Positions 33,252-43,337 of a stretch of 64,000 nucleotides of DNA are shown here, one piece after another. This DNA is from Martinezella calliandrae (GTDB taxonomy: Bacteria; Pseudomonadota; Alphaproteobacteria; Rhizobiales; Rhizobiaceae): the NCBI RefSeq assembly GCF_030272695.1, contig NZ_JARFYN010000036.1, forward strand, positions 1 through 64,000. The letters run 5' to 3'. The notes under the pieces are model-generated. The model saw nothing but the letters and a program-made list of their open reading frames with translations, was not told where the DNA came from and searched no databases. Numbering within the stretch: position 1 is the stretch's first letter; each line of letters begins with the position of its first letter. The translations under genes were made by a program, and so were the position numbers.

Positions 33252-36200
33252 ATGGACACCGCCACTATGGACGACACCAGCGCAAACGCTAAGGATTTGC
33301 TCTGGTACAAGGACGCCATCATCTACCAGCTGCACATCAAGTCCTTTTACGACGCTAACGGCGACGGTATTGGCGATTTCGAAGGTTTGCACCTGAAGCT
33401 CGACCACATTGCCGCGCTTGGCGTCAATGCCATTTGGCTTCTACCTTTCTTTCCGTCGCCCCGACGCGATGACGGCTACGACATCGCCGACTATCGCAAT
33501 GTCAGTCCGGATTACGGGACGCTCGATGATTTCCGAAAGTTCGTCGTGGCCGCGCATCAGCGCAACATTCGCGTGATTATCGAGCTCGTCATCAATCACA
33601 CGTCCGACCAACACCCCTGGTTCCAACGTTCTCGGCAATCGCCCGCTGGAAGCCAGGAGCGGGATTTTTACCTCTGGTCGGACAATGACCAGAAATTTCC
33701 AGAGACACGCATCATCTTTCTGGACACTGAAAAGTCGAACTGGACCTTCGATCCCGTCGCCGGAGCCTACTATTGGCACCGCTTTTATTCGCACCAACCG
33801 GATCTCAATTTCGACAACCCTCTGGTGATGAAGGAGCTTATCGATGTCATGCGCTTCTGGCTTGAAACCGGCATCGACGGCTTTCGGCTCGACGCGATCC
33901 CTTATCTTGTTGAACGTGAGGGCACCAACAACGAAAATCTTCCGGAAACCCATGTGATCCTGAAAGAGATCCGTGCGTCGCTCGATGCGACACACCCCGG
34001 CGTGATGCTCCTTGCAGAGGCAAACCAGTGGCCCGAAGATACGCGCGAATATTTCGGTGACGGCGACGAATGCCACATGGCGTTTCATTTTCCGCTGATG
34101 CCGCGCATGTACATGGCAATTGCCAAGGAAGACCGCTTCCCGATCACCGACATCATGCGCCAAACGCCGGAAATACCCGAAACCTGCCAATGGGCGATCT
34201 TTCTTCGAAATCACGATGAGCTGACGCTCGAAATGGTGACGGACGCTGAGCGCGACTATCTGTGGGAGACCTATGCTTCCGATAAACGCGCCCGCATCAA
34301 CCTCGGCATCCGTCGCCGACTGGCGCCGCTCATGGAGCGCGACCGCCGCCGCATTGAGCTCATGAACGCGCTGTTGCTTTCAATGCCCGGAACGCCCGTC
34401 GTCTATTATGGCGACGAGATAGGCATGGGCGACAACATTTATCTCGGCGACCGCGACGGGGTGCGCACCCCGATGCAATGGTCGCCGGACCGAAATGGCG
34501 GCTTCTCGCGGGCAGATCCGGCGCGCCTCGTGTTGCCGCCTGTCGCCGACCCGCTCTATGGCTATGAGGCATTGAACGTCGAGGCGCAGGTGTCGGACGC
34601 GCATTCTTTGTTGAACTGGACACGGCGGATGCTGGCATTGCGCGGTCGCCATAGCGCCTTCGGCAGAGGTTCATTGCATTTCCTAACGCCCAGCAACCGG
34701 CGGATTCTGGCCTATCTGCGGGAATATGGGGAAGAGGTGATCTTGTGCGTTGCAAACCTGTCGCGCGTTCCTCAGGCTGTAGAACTCGACCTGCGACAAT
34801 TCGAAGGGCGTGTTCCGGTCGAGTTGACGGGCATGTCGCCGTTCCCGCCGATCGGACAGCTTACTTACTTGCTTACCCTGCCTCCCTATGGCTTCTTCTG
34901 GTTTCAGCTCAATGCCGAGGCCGACGGACCGGCCTGGCGCACGGCGCCACCAGAGCAGCTTATCGATTTCGTGACGGTCGTTATCAGGCGCAGCCTGACC
35001 GAGCTTGCCGAATTACCACAACACGCCGCGGCGCTGAGCAGGGACATCCTGCCGGCCTATCTATCGAAGCGACGCTGGTTCGGCGCCAAGGATCAGGCCC
35101 TGTTGGAGGCGCGGCTTGTTTCCGCGACACCAATACCGTTTGCAGATGGCATCGTGCTCGGAGAGATCGAGGCTGTGCTGTCAGATCATGTGGAAAGCTA
35201 CCAGCTGCCGCTCGCCGCCGAATGGGACGACACGGCGACCAATATACTTGGCCAGCAACTTTCCCTGGCGCGCATCCGGCAGGGCAGGCGGGTCGGATTC
35301 TTAACCGACGGATTCGCCGTCGAGACCATGGCACGCGGCATCCTCCGAGGTCTGTGTGATCGCTCGACGGTCAGCGGACGCACCGGCACAATCGAGTTCA
35401 TCGGCACCGATCGGCTCGATTGCCTGGCGCTGACAGAGGATATGCCGATCCGTTGGCTGTCGGCCGAGCAATCCAACAGTTCGCTGCTCGTCGGCGATTT
35501 GGCGATGATCAAGTTGATCCGCCACGTCTTCGTCGGCGTCCATCCGGAAGTCGAGATGACACGATACTTGACGGAGCTTGGCTATGAGCATACTGCGCCG
35601 CTTCTCGGCGAGGTATCCCGTACAGACGGCGAGGGGCGCCGATCGACGCTCATCATCGTGCAAGGGGCAATCCGCAACCAGGGTGACGCATGGAATTGGA
35701 TGCTGTCCAATCTGCGCCGTGTGGCCGATGAAATCGTCATGACCGAAGCTGCGGTCGAAGCCGTCGACGATCAATTGCGCCCACTTTTGCATTTTATCGC
35801 CATGGTAGGCGAGCGCCTCGGAGAACTGCATGTCTTGCTGGCACAGCCGACCGAAAACGAAGCCTTTGCTCCACTCCGAGCAAAGCAGCGCGATATCGTT
35901 GTCATTGGCGAGGCCGTGACAGGCGAGATCGCCTATGCTTTTTCCAAGTTGACCGACCTTGGAGATATTGTCGAGCCCGAGATCGCAGATCGCGTATCGA
36001 TGCTGCTTTCCGACCGCGACAGGATCATCAAGTTTGCCGGCGCGCTGGCCGACGAGGTGATGGGCACTTTGTTGACGCGCACACATGGCGATTTCCATCT
36101 CGGTCAGATCCTGGTGACGGAAGGAGACGCTGTCATCATCGATTTTGAAGGCGAACCGACTCGCAATCTCGCCGAGCGCCGCGCAAAGACGAGCCCGTTG

Positions 36201-36545
36201 CGAGACGCTGCCGGATTGCTGCGATCGCTTGACTACCTATCGGCAACCGCCATGCTCGAAAACGACGCGATTTCCGATCATTATGACACTCGCCGAAGGC
36301 AGGTGATCCGGCGCTTCGCTGAACAGGCTGAGCGAAGTTTTCTGACGTCCTATATGGAGGCACTGGCTGCTTCGCCCGATTTGCCGAAGAGCCCCGCCAA
36401 AGTGCGGCGGACCATCGATGTCTTTCTTTTGGAGAAGGCCGCCTATGAGATCGCCTACGAGGCGAGAAACCGTCCGAAGTGGCTGCCAATCCCGCTAAGC
36501 GGATTTGCCAGCATTCTCGCACGTCTTTCGGGGAGCCGCTCATGA
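33252..36545 (+). CDS. treS: trehalose synthase/maltokinase fusion (TreS-Pep2)
   Basis: A 1,097-residue bifunctional enzyme. The N-terminal GH13 domain (about 15-550) interconverts trehalose and maltose: WYKDAIIYQLHIKSFYD, nucleophile in GFRLDAIPYLVEREG, acid in LLAEANQWPED, and FLRNHDELTLEM. The C-terminal part (about 590-1090) is a maltokinase of the aminoglycoside-kinase fold with HGDFHLGQILV and VIIDFEGEP as catalytic and Mg-binding motifs; it makes maltose-1-phosphate for GlgE. The ATG at 33252 has GGAGG within the end of glgE. Its stop overlaps glgB (ATGA). Known fusions have the same domain order. Confidence 0.95.
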   Translation: MDTATMDDTSANAKDLLWYKDAIIYQLHIKSFYDANGDGIGDFEGLHLKLDHIAALGVNAIWLLPFFPSPRRDDGYDIADYRNVSPDYGTLDDFRKFVVAAHQRNIRVIIELVINHTSDQHPWFQRSRQSPAGSQERDFYLWSDNDQKFPETRIIFLDTEKSNWTFDPVAGAYYWHRFYSHQPDLNFDNPLVMKELIDVMRFWLETGIDGFRLDAIPYLVEREGTNNENLPETHVILKEIRASLDATHPGVMLLAEANQWPEDTREYFGDGDECHMAFHFPLMPRMYMAIAKEDRFPITDIMRQTPEIPETCQWAIFLRNHDELTLEMVTDAERDYLWETYASDKRARINLGIRRRLAPLMERDRRRIELMNALLLSMPGTPVVYYGDEIGMGDNIYLGDRDGVRTPMQWSPDRNGGFSRADPARLVLPPVADPLYGYEALNVEAQVSDAHSLLNWTRRMLALRGRHSAFGRGSLHFLTPSNRRILAYLREYGEEVILCVANLSRVPQAVELDLRQFEGRVPVELTGMSPFPPIGQLTYLLTLPPYGFFWFQLNAEADGPAWRTAPPEQLIDFVTVVIRRSLTELAELPQHAAALSRDILPAYLSKRRWFGAKDQALLEARLVSATPIPFADGIVLGEIEAVLSDHVESYQLPLAAEWDDTATNILGQQLSLARIRQGRRVGFLTDGFAVETMARGILRGLCDRSTVSGRTGTIEFIGTDRLDCLALTEDMPIRWLSAEQSNSSLLVGDLAMIKLIRHVFVGVHPEVEMTRYLTELGYEHTAPLLGEVSRTDGEGRRSTLIIVQGAIRNQGDAWNWMLSNLRRVADEIVMTEAAVEAVDDQLRPLLHFIAMVGERLGELHVLLAQPTENEAFAPLRAKQRDIVVIGEAVTGEIAYAFSKLTDLGDIVEPEIADRVSMLLSDRDRIIKFAGALADEVMGTLLTRTHGDFHLGQILVTEGDAVIIDFEGEPTRNLAERRAKTSPLRDAAGLLRSLDYLSATAMLENDAISDHYDTRRRQVIRRFAEQAERSFLTSYMEALAASPDLPKSPAKVRRTIDVFLLEKAAYEIAYEARNRPKWLPIPLSGFASILARLSGSRS

Positions 36546-38779
36546 CAGAGGCCGCGGACATTCTCTACGGTGTGGATGCGGATGCTGTGAACGCCCTCGT
36601 CGAGGGTCGACATGGCGAACCATTTTCGATCCTTGGCATGCATCAAGGTGCCGACGGTCGCTATAGCGTCAGAGCTTTTTTTCCCGGCGCATTGCACGTT
36701 GAAATCCTCGACCGGGACACTGGCTTGCCGCTGGCCCCGGCCGAACTCGTGCATCCGGCCGGCCTGTTCGGCGCATCGCTTCTGGAACACAATGCTTATA
36801 GCCTGAGAATTCACTGGCAAGAGGCAGTTCAGGTGACGGCTGATCCATACAGGTTCGCACCGCTGCTCGGCGATCTCGATCTTCATCTAATCTCAGAAGG
36901 TACGCATTACAACTTGACGCAGGCGCTCGGCGCCAATTCCATGACAGTTGACGGCGTTGCAGGCGTCCGCTTTGCAGTTTGGGCGCCGAATGCGAGGCGC
37001 GTATCTGTCGTTGGCGACTTCAACGCCTGGGATGGGCGTCGTCATCCGATGAGGCTCCGGCCGCAGGCAGGCGTCTGGGAGATATTCATTCCGCATGTCA
37101 CGGTCGGCGAACGCTACAAGTTCGAGATCCTCGATCGTTTCGGCAACCGGCTTCCCCAGAAGGCTGATCCCGTCGCGCGGGCGGCCGAGCCGGCGCCATC
37201 GACGGCGTCAGTGGTCGCCTCGTCAGCACCCTTCCTCTGGAACGACGATGCCTGGATGGACAATCGCCGAAGCACTGATCATTTTGGCAAGCCGCTTTCG
37301 ATCTATGAGGTTCATGCTGGCTCTTGGCTACGCGACATGAAAGATGGCGGCCGCGCGCTGGATTGGGCCGAGCTCTCGCAGCGGCTCGTGCCCTATGTCG
37401 AAGAAATGGGTTTCACCCATATCGAGCTGCTGCCAATCATGGAACATCCTTTCGGAGGATCCTGGGGTTATCAGCCGCTTGGTCTCTTTGCGCCGACCGG
37501 GCGCCACGGCACGCCTGAAGATTTCGCCTATTTCATCGATCGCTGCCACGAACAAGGGATTGGCGTCATTCTGGATTGGGTGCCGGCGCATTTTCCGACA
37601 GACGTCTGGGGATTGGCGCGTTTTGATGGTACCGCGCTTTATGAGCATGAAGATCCGCGAGAGGGCTTTCACCGTGACTGGAACACGATGATCTACAACC
37701 TCGGCCGCAACGAGGTCAAAGGCTTCCTGATTGCGAGCGCCCTCGAATGGCTCAGCCGCTATCATATAGACGGATTGCGCGTCGACGCCGTCGCCTCCAT
37801 GCTCTATCGCGACTACAGCCGCCCCGAAGGCGAATGGATCCCGAACAGTCACGGCGGTCGCGAAAACTTGGAAGCCATCGAGTTTTTCAAGCACCTGAAC
37901 AGCATCGTTCACGAGTGCTATCCACATGCGCTGATGATTGCCGAGGAATCGACGGCATTTCCGAACATCACCAAATCGGCTGCGGACGGCGGACTCGGCT
38001 TCGACATGAAGTGGAACATGGGATGGATGCATGACACGCTCCACTACATGTCCGATGACCCGGTTTATCGAAAATATCACCACGGGTCGATGACCTTTGG
38101 CATGATCTACGCCTATAGCGAGCACTTCATCCTGCCGCTCTCGCATGACGAAGTGGTCCACGGAAAGGGGTCTTTGCTCGGCAAAATGCCCGGTGACGAA
38201 TGGCAGAAGTTGGCCAATCTTCGTGCGCTTTTGGGTTTCATGTGGGGCCACCCGGGTAGGAAGCTTCTCTTCATGGGTAGTGAGATCGGTCAATTGTCGG
38301 AATGGAGCCATGATGGTTCTGTCGATTGGAACCTGCTGGACGATCCCTCTCATGCTGGCCTTCAACGCCTAGTGCGCGACTTGAACCGGATCTATCGGCA
38401 TTTTCCCTGCCTACAACACGGCGATACCGCATCGGATGGCTTTGAGTGGGCGGTTGCAGATGATGCCGAAAAGTCCGTTTTGGCCATGCTCCGCTTCGAT
38501 GTCGGGCGGCGGTCGGTCGCGCTCGTTGTCTCAAATTTCACGCCAATGTTCCGCAGGGGATATAGGATAGGCGTTCCCTTCCAAGGTCGGTGGCGGCAGA
38601 TACTCAACACCGATGCATCAATTTACGGTGGAGGAGGTATCGAACCTGGCGATCCCGTTGCCGACGATTTCCCGGCGCACGGGCGCAGCCAGTCCCTTCT
38701 GCTCGATCTTGCGCCACTTTCAACCGTGATGTTTTTCGTTGACCGGCAGGAAGCGATGACTGGAAATGAGCGATCCTAA
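36542..38779 (+). CDS. glgB: 1,4-alpha-glucan branching enzyme
   Basis: A 745-residue GlgB. It has an N-terminal domain (GRHGEPFSILGMH), a CBM48 domain (GVRFAVWAPNARRVSVVGDFN, about residues 140-240) and a GH13 catalytic barrel with GLRVDAVASMLYRDYSR (nucleophile Asp), LMIAEESTAFP (acid Glu) and LPLSHDEVVHGKGSL. It inserts alpha-1,6 branches into the glucan made by GlgE. The ATG at 36542 overlaps the treS stop by four bases. Third gene of the glgE-treS-glgB operon; length is typical. Confidence 0.95.
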   Translation: MTEAADILYGVDADAVNALVEGRHGEPFSILGMHQGADGRYSVRAFFPGALHVEILDRDTGLPLAPAELVHPAGLFGASLLEHNAYSLRIHWQEAVQVTADPYRFAPLLGDLDLHLISEGTHYNLTQALGANSMTVDGVAGVRFAVWAPNARRVSVVGDFNAWDGRRHPMRLRPQAGVWEIFIPHVTVGERYKFEILDRFGNRLPQKADPVARAAEPAPSTASVVASSAPFLWNDDAWMDNRRSTDHFGKPLSIYEVHAGSWLRDMKDGGRALDWAELSQRLVPYVEEMGFTHIELLPIMEHPFGGSWGYQPLGLFAPTGRHGTPEDFAYFIDRCHEQGIGVILDWVPAHFPTDVWGLARFDGTALYEHEDPREGFHRDWNTMIYNLGRNEVKGFLIASALEWLSRYHIDGLRVDAVASMLYRDYSRPEGEWIPNSHGGRENLEAIEFFKHLNSIVHECYPHALMIAEESTAFPNITKSAADGGLGFDMKWNMGWMHDTLHYMSDDPVYRKYHHGSMTFGMIYAYSEHFILPLSHDEVVHGKGSLLGKMPGDEWQKLANLRALLGFMWGHPGRKLLFMGSEIGQLSEWSHDGSVDWNLLDDPSHAGLQRLVRDLNRIYRHFPCLQHGDTASDGFEWAVADDAEKSVLAMLRFDVGRRSVALVVSNFTPMFRRGYRIGVPFQGRWRQILNTDASIYGGGGIEPGDPVADDFPAHGRSQSLLLDLAPLSTVMFFVDRQEAMTGNERS

Positions 38780-38837
38780 AGGTTTGGGCTCGGGAGTGCG
38801 GAAATACGGTTGCTATTACCAAGGCATGTCTCGCCAG

Positions 38838-40637
38838 CTAGCAAGGCAACAACGGTCGTTCCGTCCGCGAAATCGCTGGTGAGAGGCTCCAGGCGACGGA
38901 CCACGGCCCGACGGAGTCGCTTGTGACGCCGTCCGACGCAAACAACGTCTGCCCAACGATAGGCACAGCCGAAATGACGGTCTCGTTCGACAAATTGGCC
39001 ATCAGATGAAGGGTTGCTCGCGCCAATTGCCAATGAACTCGTATCAGCGGGCTGTGTTTGTCGTTTGTGGCCCTGCAACAGCGCGCCTGGGTTAGGAGCG
39101 GCACAATCATTTGATATCGGATCCTTATCAGTCTTCGATAATATTCGATGAGCGCTTCGTTTGTCTCTGTTCCCTCCCAATGCAACTTCGCGCTGCGAAA
39201 GGTGGTTTCTGACGTCGGATCGAGGGCATCATCGACTTGAAACCCGGGCAGATACTTTAGCTCCTCTTTCCGACCAAGCTTCACTTTTGTGTTCAGCTCT
39301 TCGTCGAAATCGCAGAAGAAAGGAAAGGGTTGGGTTGCACCCCATTCTTCACCCATGAACAGCATTGGGATTTGCGGCGAGAGGAGATAAATGGCCGCGA
39401 TGGCCTTTATCGCCTCTACAGAATGAGAGGAGACCATGCGGTCGCCTCGGGCCCGATTGCCGATCTGATCGTGGTTTTGGATGAAGGAGACAAAGGCCGT
39501 TGGGGGGAGGTTAACGCTCGGTGATCCTCTCGGCCGGCCTCGGTACCCCATGTATTCTCCTTGAAACGCGAAGCCTTCGCAAAGCGTGCGACGCAGGCGC
39601 GATCTATAATCGGCGTAATCCTTGTAATAGCCGAAGGTCTCGTCGGTTGCGGCAACATGGAGAGCATGATGGATGTCGTCGTTCCATTGCGCGGTAAAAT
39701 GGCGTGGCTTGCCGTCTTCATCACGAGCCAAAAGATCTGATTCATTATCCTCGTTTTCAAGGATCAGATGGATCTGACGCTCCGGGAGCGCCCATCTGAC
39801 GCGATCGGCCAGTTCAGCCAGGATATGCTGGTCGCTATCATCCTTCATGGCGTGGACGGCATCAAGCCGCAGGCCGTCCATCCGAAACTCGCTTAGCCAA
39901 TAGATTGCATTCTCGATGATGAAATCGCGGACGTAACGACTGCCTTTGCCATCGTAATTCAGGCCTTTGCCCCAGAAGCTTTTGTGCTTATCGCTAAAGA
40001 TCGGCGCGTAGAGCGGCAGATAGTTCCCGTCCGGCCCAAAATGGTTATAGACGACATCGAGAAGGACACAGATACCGCGCTCATGGGCTTTATCAACAAG
40101 CATCTTGAGATGCTCGGGGCGACCGTAGCAGCTTTCCGGTGCATACGGCAAAACGCCGTCGTAACCCCAACCATACCGACCAGGAAAATCGGCAACCGGC
40201 ATGAGCTGAACGGCGGTTACACCGAGCCAATGCAAATGGTCGAGCTTTTCGATGGCTGACAGGAAGGTGCCAGCCTCGGTGAAGGCGCCAATATGAAGCT
40301 CGTAGATGACGAATTCCTCGAACGGGCGGCCCTGCCATCCTTCTGCTCGCCATCCGAATGTCGGATCGACGAGCTCACTCGGCCCGTGGACGTCGCCAGG
40401 CTGGAAGCGGGAGGCGGGATCAGGCACCTCAAGGCCGTCGGGCAGAACGAATTTGTAGCGATCGCCAGCGCTCGCATCGGCAACTTCAACGACATGCCAC
40501 CCGTCTTGTCCCGGATGCATCACCCATTCACCACGCTGTTCGATCCGGACGAGCACCCGCTCCACCAAGGGCGCCCACAACCGAAATAAGACAGCATGTT
40601 CCTTGATTTTGGGTCCAAATGAGAAGCTGTGCTGCAT
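38838..40637 (-). CDS. treZ: malto-oligosyltrehalose trehalohydrolase
   Basis: A 599-residue GH13 enzyme that releases trehalose from maltooligosyl-trehalose made by TreY. It has an N-terminal CBM48-type domain (FRLWAPLVERVLVRIE), then the barrel with VIYELHIGAFTEAGTF, DVVYNHFGPDGNYLP, nucleophile in GLRLDAVHAM, acid in ILENEDNESDLL and FIQNHDQIGNRA. ATG at 40637; the ribosome site is weak. It is divergent from treY with 131 bp between them, an unusual arrangement since treY and treZ are often co-directional. Full length for the family. Confidence 0.93.
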   Translation of the reverse strand: MQHSFSFGPKIKEHAVLFRLWAPLVERVLVRIEQRGEWVMHPGQDGWHVVEVADASAGDRYKFVLPDGLEVPDPASRFQPGDVHGPSELVDPTFGWRAEGWQGRPFEEFVIYELHIGAFTEAGTFLSAIEKLDHLHWLGVTAVQLMPVADFPGRYGWGYDGVLPYAPESCYGRPEHLKMLVDKAHERGICVLLDVVYNHFGPDGNYLPLYAPIFSDKHKSFWGKGLNYDGKGSRYVRDFIIENAIYWLSEFRMDGLRLDAVHAMKDDSDQHILAELADRVRWALPERQIHLILENEDNESDLLARDEDGKPRHFTAQWNDDIHHALHVAATDETFGYYKDYADYRSRLRRTLCEGFAFQGEYMGYRGRPRGSPSVNLPPTAFVSFIQNHDQIGNRARGDRMVSSHSVEAIKAIAAIYLLSPQIPMLFMGEEWGATQPFPFFCDFDEELNTKVKLGRKEELKYLPGFQVDDALDPTSETTFRSAKLHWEGTETNEALIEYYRRLIRIRYQMIVPLLTQARCCRATNDKHSPLIRVHWQLARATLHLMANLSNETVISAVPIVGQTLFASDGVTSDSVGPWSVAWSLSPAISRTERPLLPC

Positions 40638-40768
40638 AATGCGATGTCCGTCGATAACATTGCCGTTCCGTGCATCTCCAACGCAATCTTGTCGGGAACA
40701 GTTCCTGGCGCGGGAACAGATCTCCCTCCACCCCGTTGGTAAAAGCGCTCCGACGTACAGAGGAAGCG

Positions 40769-43245
40769 ATGACAACGTTGACCTCCACGTACCGCCTACA
40801 ATTTCGCGGCAACCTCACATTTGACCGTGCCATAGAGCTGGTTCCCTATCTAAGCGATCTCGGCATCAGTCATGTCTATGCCTCGCCGATCTTCACGGCC
40901 ACGAAGGGATCGACCCATGGCTATGACGTAACGGACCAGAACGAGATCGACCCGGTACTTGGCGGTCGAGAGGGCTTCGATAGGTTCTGTGCAGCAGTGC
41001 AGCGTCAAGGGCTGGGTTTGATTTTGGATATCGTGCCCAACCATATGGCCGCTTCGGTGGAAAATGCCTGGTGGCGAGACGTTTTGCGGCATGGGTCAAA
41101 AAGCGTTTATGCCAATTATTTTGACATCGATTGGAGCCGGAAATTGACGCTGCCGCAGCTCGGAAAATCGTTGGAGGAAGCTTTGTCTGCGGGCGAATTA
41201 CAACTCCGCTACGAACCTTTGGATGGCCATATGTATCTAGCCTATTTCGATCATCTTTATCCGCTTTCAGATGAAAGCGTCGCACATGTCATGGAGCGAA
41301 TTGGGAAGGAGGCGAGCCGATTGCGGGCTTTTTCCGAGGACGTCGTGGCGATGAGAAAGCTGCTGAGAAGACAGCACTGGCAGTTGCTGTGCTGGAAGGA
41401 TGCCGCCCGGAATCTCAGCTACCGGCGCTTCTTTGAGGTATCAGGCCTCGTCGGCATGCGGATCGAAGATGCACGGGTATTCGACGAGACCCATCGGCTG
41501 ATCATCGAATTGGTTCGTGTCGGGCAGGTTCAAGGCCTGCGCGTCGATCACATCGACGGACTGGCCGATCCGAGGTCCTATCTCGAGCGTTTGCGGCAGG
41601 CCACCGGCCCCGACACCTTCATCGTAGTCGAGAAGATTTTGGCACGCGGCGAGACGCTGCCGGCAGACTGGCCGGTATCGGGGACAACTGGCTACGAATT
41701 CATCGCGGCCATGGCGGACCTTTTCGTGAGCAGGGAGGGGTTAGGCAAGTTGGATGGAGCATATAAGTTCTACGGTGAAAAGGATGCGGACTTTGCCGCA
41801 GGTTTGCGCAAGGCAAAACTGTTGATGGTCGAGCGGAATTTTGCTGGAGAAACGGCGCGTTTGGCCTCGCTCGCAGGATCGATTATCCCCGATTTTAGCA
41901 GGATCGAAATACAGTCGGCACTCCGAGAGCTATTGGTCGCCTTCCCGGTCTATCGCACCTACGGCTATCACGGGGTTGCCGCTGCAGACGATGAGGCCAT
42001 TATCGACGGCACCGTCGAAAAGGCACGATCCCAATTGCCGGCCGTTGGTGCCTTGCAGGCGCTTGCCGGTCTCCTGAAAGGCGATTTTTCCGATGCGGAA
42101 GCCTTGGAGTTTCGCGTAAGATTCCAGCAATTGAGCGGGCCAGTGATGGCAAAGTCGGTCGAGGATACGCTGTTTTATCGATGCAATCGCCTGATCGCGA
42201 TGAATGAGGTCGGAGGTGACCACGATGTGCCCCCGAACGCAGTCGCTAGCTTTCATCGGCTTATGGAGGATCGCGTTCGGCGCCAAAGGCGCGGCCTTTC
42301 GGCGACGTCGACGCATGACACGAAGCGCGGAGAGGATGCCCGCGCCCGCCTTTACGGCCTCACCCAAGATCCGGAAGCCTGGATTGCGGGCGTTAAGCGA
42401 TGGTGCAATATCAACTCTTCCTTCCGCCGCGGCCTTGAGGACGGGCCGGCGCCGGAGCCCAATATCGAGTGGATGCTGTATCAGGCGCTCGCTGGCGTAT
42501 GGCCGGAGGATAGCGAACAAAGCGATGGAGACGAGTTAAAGGATCGGTTTGCCGCCTATGCCTTGAAAGCGATACGCGAGGCGAAACTGAGGACAGATTG
42601 GATGAATATAAATCCGGCCTATGAGGGGGCGGTGGAAGCCTACGCTGCAGCATTGCTTTCGGTTGATAACAAGGCGTTTGCCAAGGACTTCGCACGGACC
42701 TTGAATCCCTTTGCGAATATCGGTTATCGCAACAGCTTGTCGCAACTGCTGATCAAGCTCACGGCTCCGGGCATTCCGGATATCTACCAGGGAAGCGAGG
42801 GTCTCGACTTCAGCCTGGTCGATCCGGACAATCGCAGACCGGTCGACTACCTGTCGACGTGCGCACCGGCAACAACAAATACGGCCGTATCGAAGGTAGC
42901 GTCACTGAAACGGCAAATCATCCGCAAGGTGCTCCGCTATCGTCGTAACCATCCCGTTCTTTTTCTCGAAGGCGATTATGTGCCGCTGGAGACTGAGGGG
43001 AGCGAGCGGCTAACCTCGTCGCCTTCGCTCGAGTTTACGGTCAGGAGATAGCAGTTACGATCGTGCCGCGTCTGATTGATCGCCCCTCTTCGGATTTCTG
43101 GAGCGACACGATTGTCATGATGCCGCAAGATCTGCGCAGCCCGATGCGCAATCTGCTGACGGACAGGCTGCCGCCGGCCGGCAATCTTCAGGCGGCTCAA
43201 TTATTTGTGGACCATCCCATATCTATTCTCGTTGCGCGCAGCTGA
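40769..43245 (+). pseudogene. treY: malto-oligosyltrehalose synthase with a C-terminal frameshift
   Basis: TreY converts the reducing end of maltodextrins to a trehalosyl unit. The open frame from ATG 40769 (AGAGGAAGCG upstream) gives the expected enzyme: STYRLQFRGNLTFDRAI, DIVPNHMA, LRVDHIDGLADP (nucleophile), IVVEKILARGE (acid), and TSTHDTKRGEDARAR. After SERL the frame ends early at 43051, but the +1 frame continues with NLVAFARVYGQEIAVTIVPR and on to ILVARS at 43245, the natural TreY C-terminus. One missing G near 43008-43010 (GCGGCT for GCGGGCT) explains it. About 75 residues of the C-terminal beta domain are lost. A real mutation or a sequencing error are both possible; the barrel is intact. 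Confidence 0.88.
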
Positions 43246-43337
43246 CGATCCCGCCGCCGATGCGCCTGTCTAAGCCAAATGCCGGAACAAAGCGCATCAT
43301 TGCGGGGTTTCCGCTAGGCATCAACGACGAGTAATCC

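Noticed and set aside
35301..36098. Minus-strand open frame opposite the maltokinase half of treS
   Set aside because: No ribosome site or recognisable domain; the plus strand has HGDFHLGQ and the ID-FEGEP kinase motifs.
37328..38365. Long minus-strand open frame opposite glgB
   Set aside because: Entirely inside a confident branching enzyme gene with all catalytic motifs; typical antisense frame of GC-rich DNA.
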